Assembly: GCA_964541025.1 (NCBI GenBank)
Contig: CAZIOW010000011.1
Location: forward strand, 1-42,216
DNA: 42,216 nucleotides
Direction of reading: 5' to 3'
From: JAGDXO01 sp964541025
GTDB taxonomy: Archaea > Thermoplasmatota > Thermoplasmata > Thermoplasmatales > GCA-001856825
The notes beneath the pieces were generated by a model that made no database searches, had not been told where the DNA came from, and was given only the letters and a program-made list of their open reading frames with translations. A program made the translations under genes and the position numbers. This document shows positions 42,162-42,216 of the stretch, one piece after another (positions within the stretch are counted from its first letter, which is position 1; every line of letters begins with the position of its first letter).

Positions 42162-42216
42162 GTGTTCTTTCTTAGAAGGAAATATGCGTATATATTCATC
42201 ACTGCTTCCTGTATCT
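42162..42216. repeat. 55-bp inverted terminal copy (right)
   Basis: Reverse complement of bases 1-55 with no mismatch. The sequence before it (41991-42161) is A/T-rich and unrelated to the sequence next to the left copy, so the shared part starts at the repeat boundary itself. Confidence 0.9.

Noticed and set aside
1..42216. The inverted 55-bp ends as terminal inverted repeats of one 42-kb transposon
   Set aside because: The interior is mostly core chromosomal genes, IS110 elements have no such repeats, and an exact 55-base length points to an assembly k-mer.
1..42216. CRISPR array or cas genes
   Set aside because: No regularly spaced direct repeats and no Cas-like proteins were seen.

Overview
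The window is a 42 kb piece of an archaeal chromosome, most likely from a member of the order Thermoplasmatales (Ferroplasma/Cuniculiplasma/Thermoplasma relatives). Evidence is archaeal information-processing genes (TFS, PriL with Fe-S cysteines, Pth2, TiaS, AK6, archaeal SRP RNA, a tRNA with a short intron), archaeal lipid genes (cis-prenyltransferase, CDP-alcohol phosphatidyltransferase), low GC, dense ATGA-type overlaps, many start codons about 25 bp after a TATA-like box (leaderless transcripts), and lineage-typical features such as thermopsin-type repeat surface protein, zinc-ribbon membrane proteins and an ACR3 arsenite exporter. Genus-level assignment cannot be made from the sequence alone.

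Layout. 1-1.3 kb: an IS110-family transposase (minus strand) next to an exact 55-bp sequence that recurs inverted at the very end of the window. 1.4-7.2 kb: a cell-envelope block with a secreted repeat protein, a DUF973-like zinc-ribbon membrane protein, an SPFH protein with its helical partner, and two divergent zinc-ribbon membrane paralogs. 7.2-10.7 kb: an MFS-UbiD-UbiA operon, probably quinone biosynthesis. 10.7-14.2 kb: acyl-CoA dehydrogenase, MFS transporter with methyltransferase, a 29-residue membrane peptide and an MTH1187-type thiamine-binding protein. 14.3-18.6 kb: CoA-type Nudix hydrolase, sugar-nucleotide epimerase with a degenerate/intact KaiC-like pair, AlaX editing protein and an unknown protein. 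18.6-21.3 kb: a three-gene operon ending in a HerA/VirB4-like ATPase fused to a PD-(D/E)xK-like domain, preceded by an unusual leader. This is the best candidate for an undescribed system.

21.2-31.4 kb: housekeeping genes. These are DsrE, QueD-QueC (preQ0 for archaeosine), a SecB-like protein, TFS, a Trm5-like methyltransferase, and a tight operon of cis-prenyltransferase, TiaS, AK6 and a phospholipid synthase. They are followed by PriL, an Xaa-Pro dipeptidase and an HD phosphohydrolase. 31.4-31.8 kb: SRP RNA. 31.8-34.4 kb: a small HExxH protein and an Lrp-ABC transporter operon. 34.4-38.5 kb: ribulose-phosphate epimerase and a TPR protein, convergent with a four-gene operon (membrane protein, transglutaminase, truncated HisA-like, DUF2240-like). 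38.5-40.8 kb: Pth2, a small membrane protein, NAD synthase, intron-containing tRNA-Ser(GGA) and a DUF6015-like protein. 40.8-42.2 kb: ACR3 arsenite exporter preceded by a possible leaderless 48-codon gene, then the inverted copy of the 55-bp repeat.

Most genes are ordinary core genes. The parts worth a second look are the ATPase-nuclease operon and its leader, the SPFH module with its zinc-ribbon neighbours, the short half-barrel HisA-like protein, the tRNA intron, and the contig-end structure.
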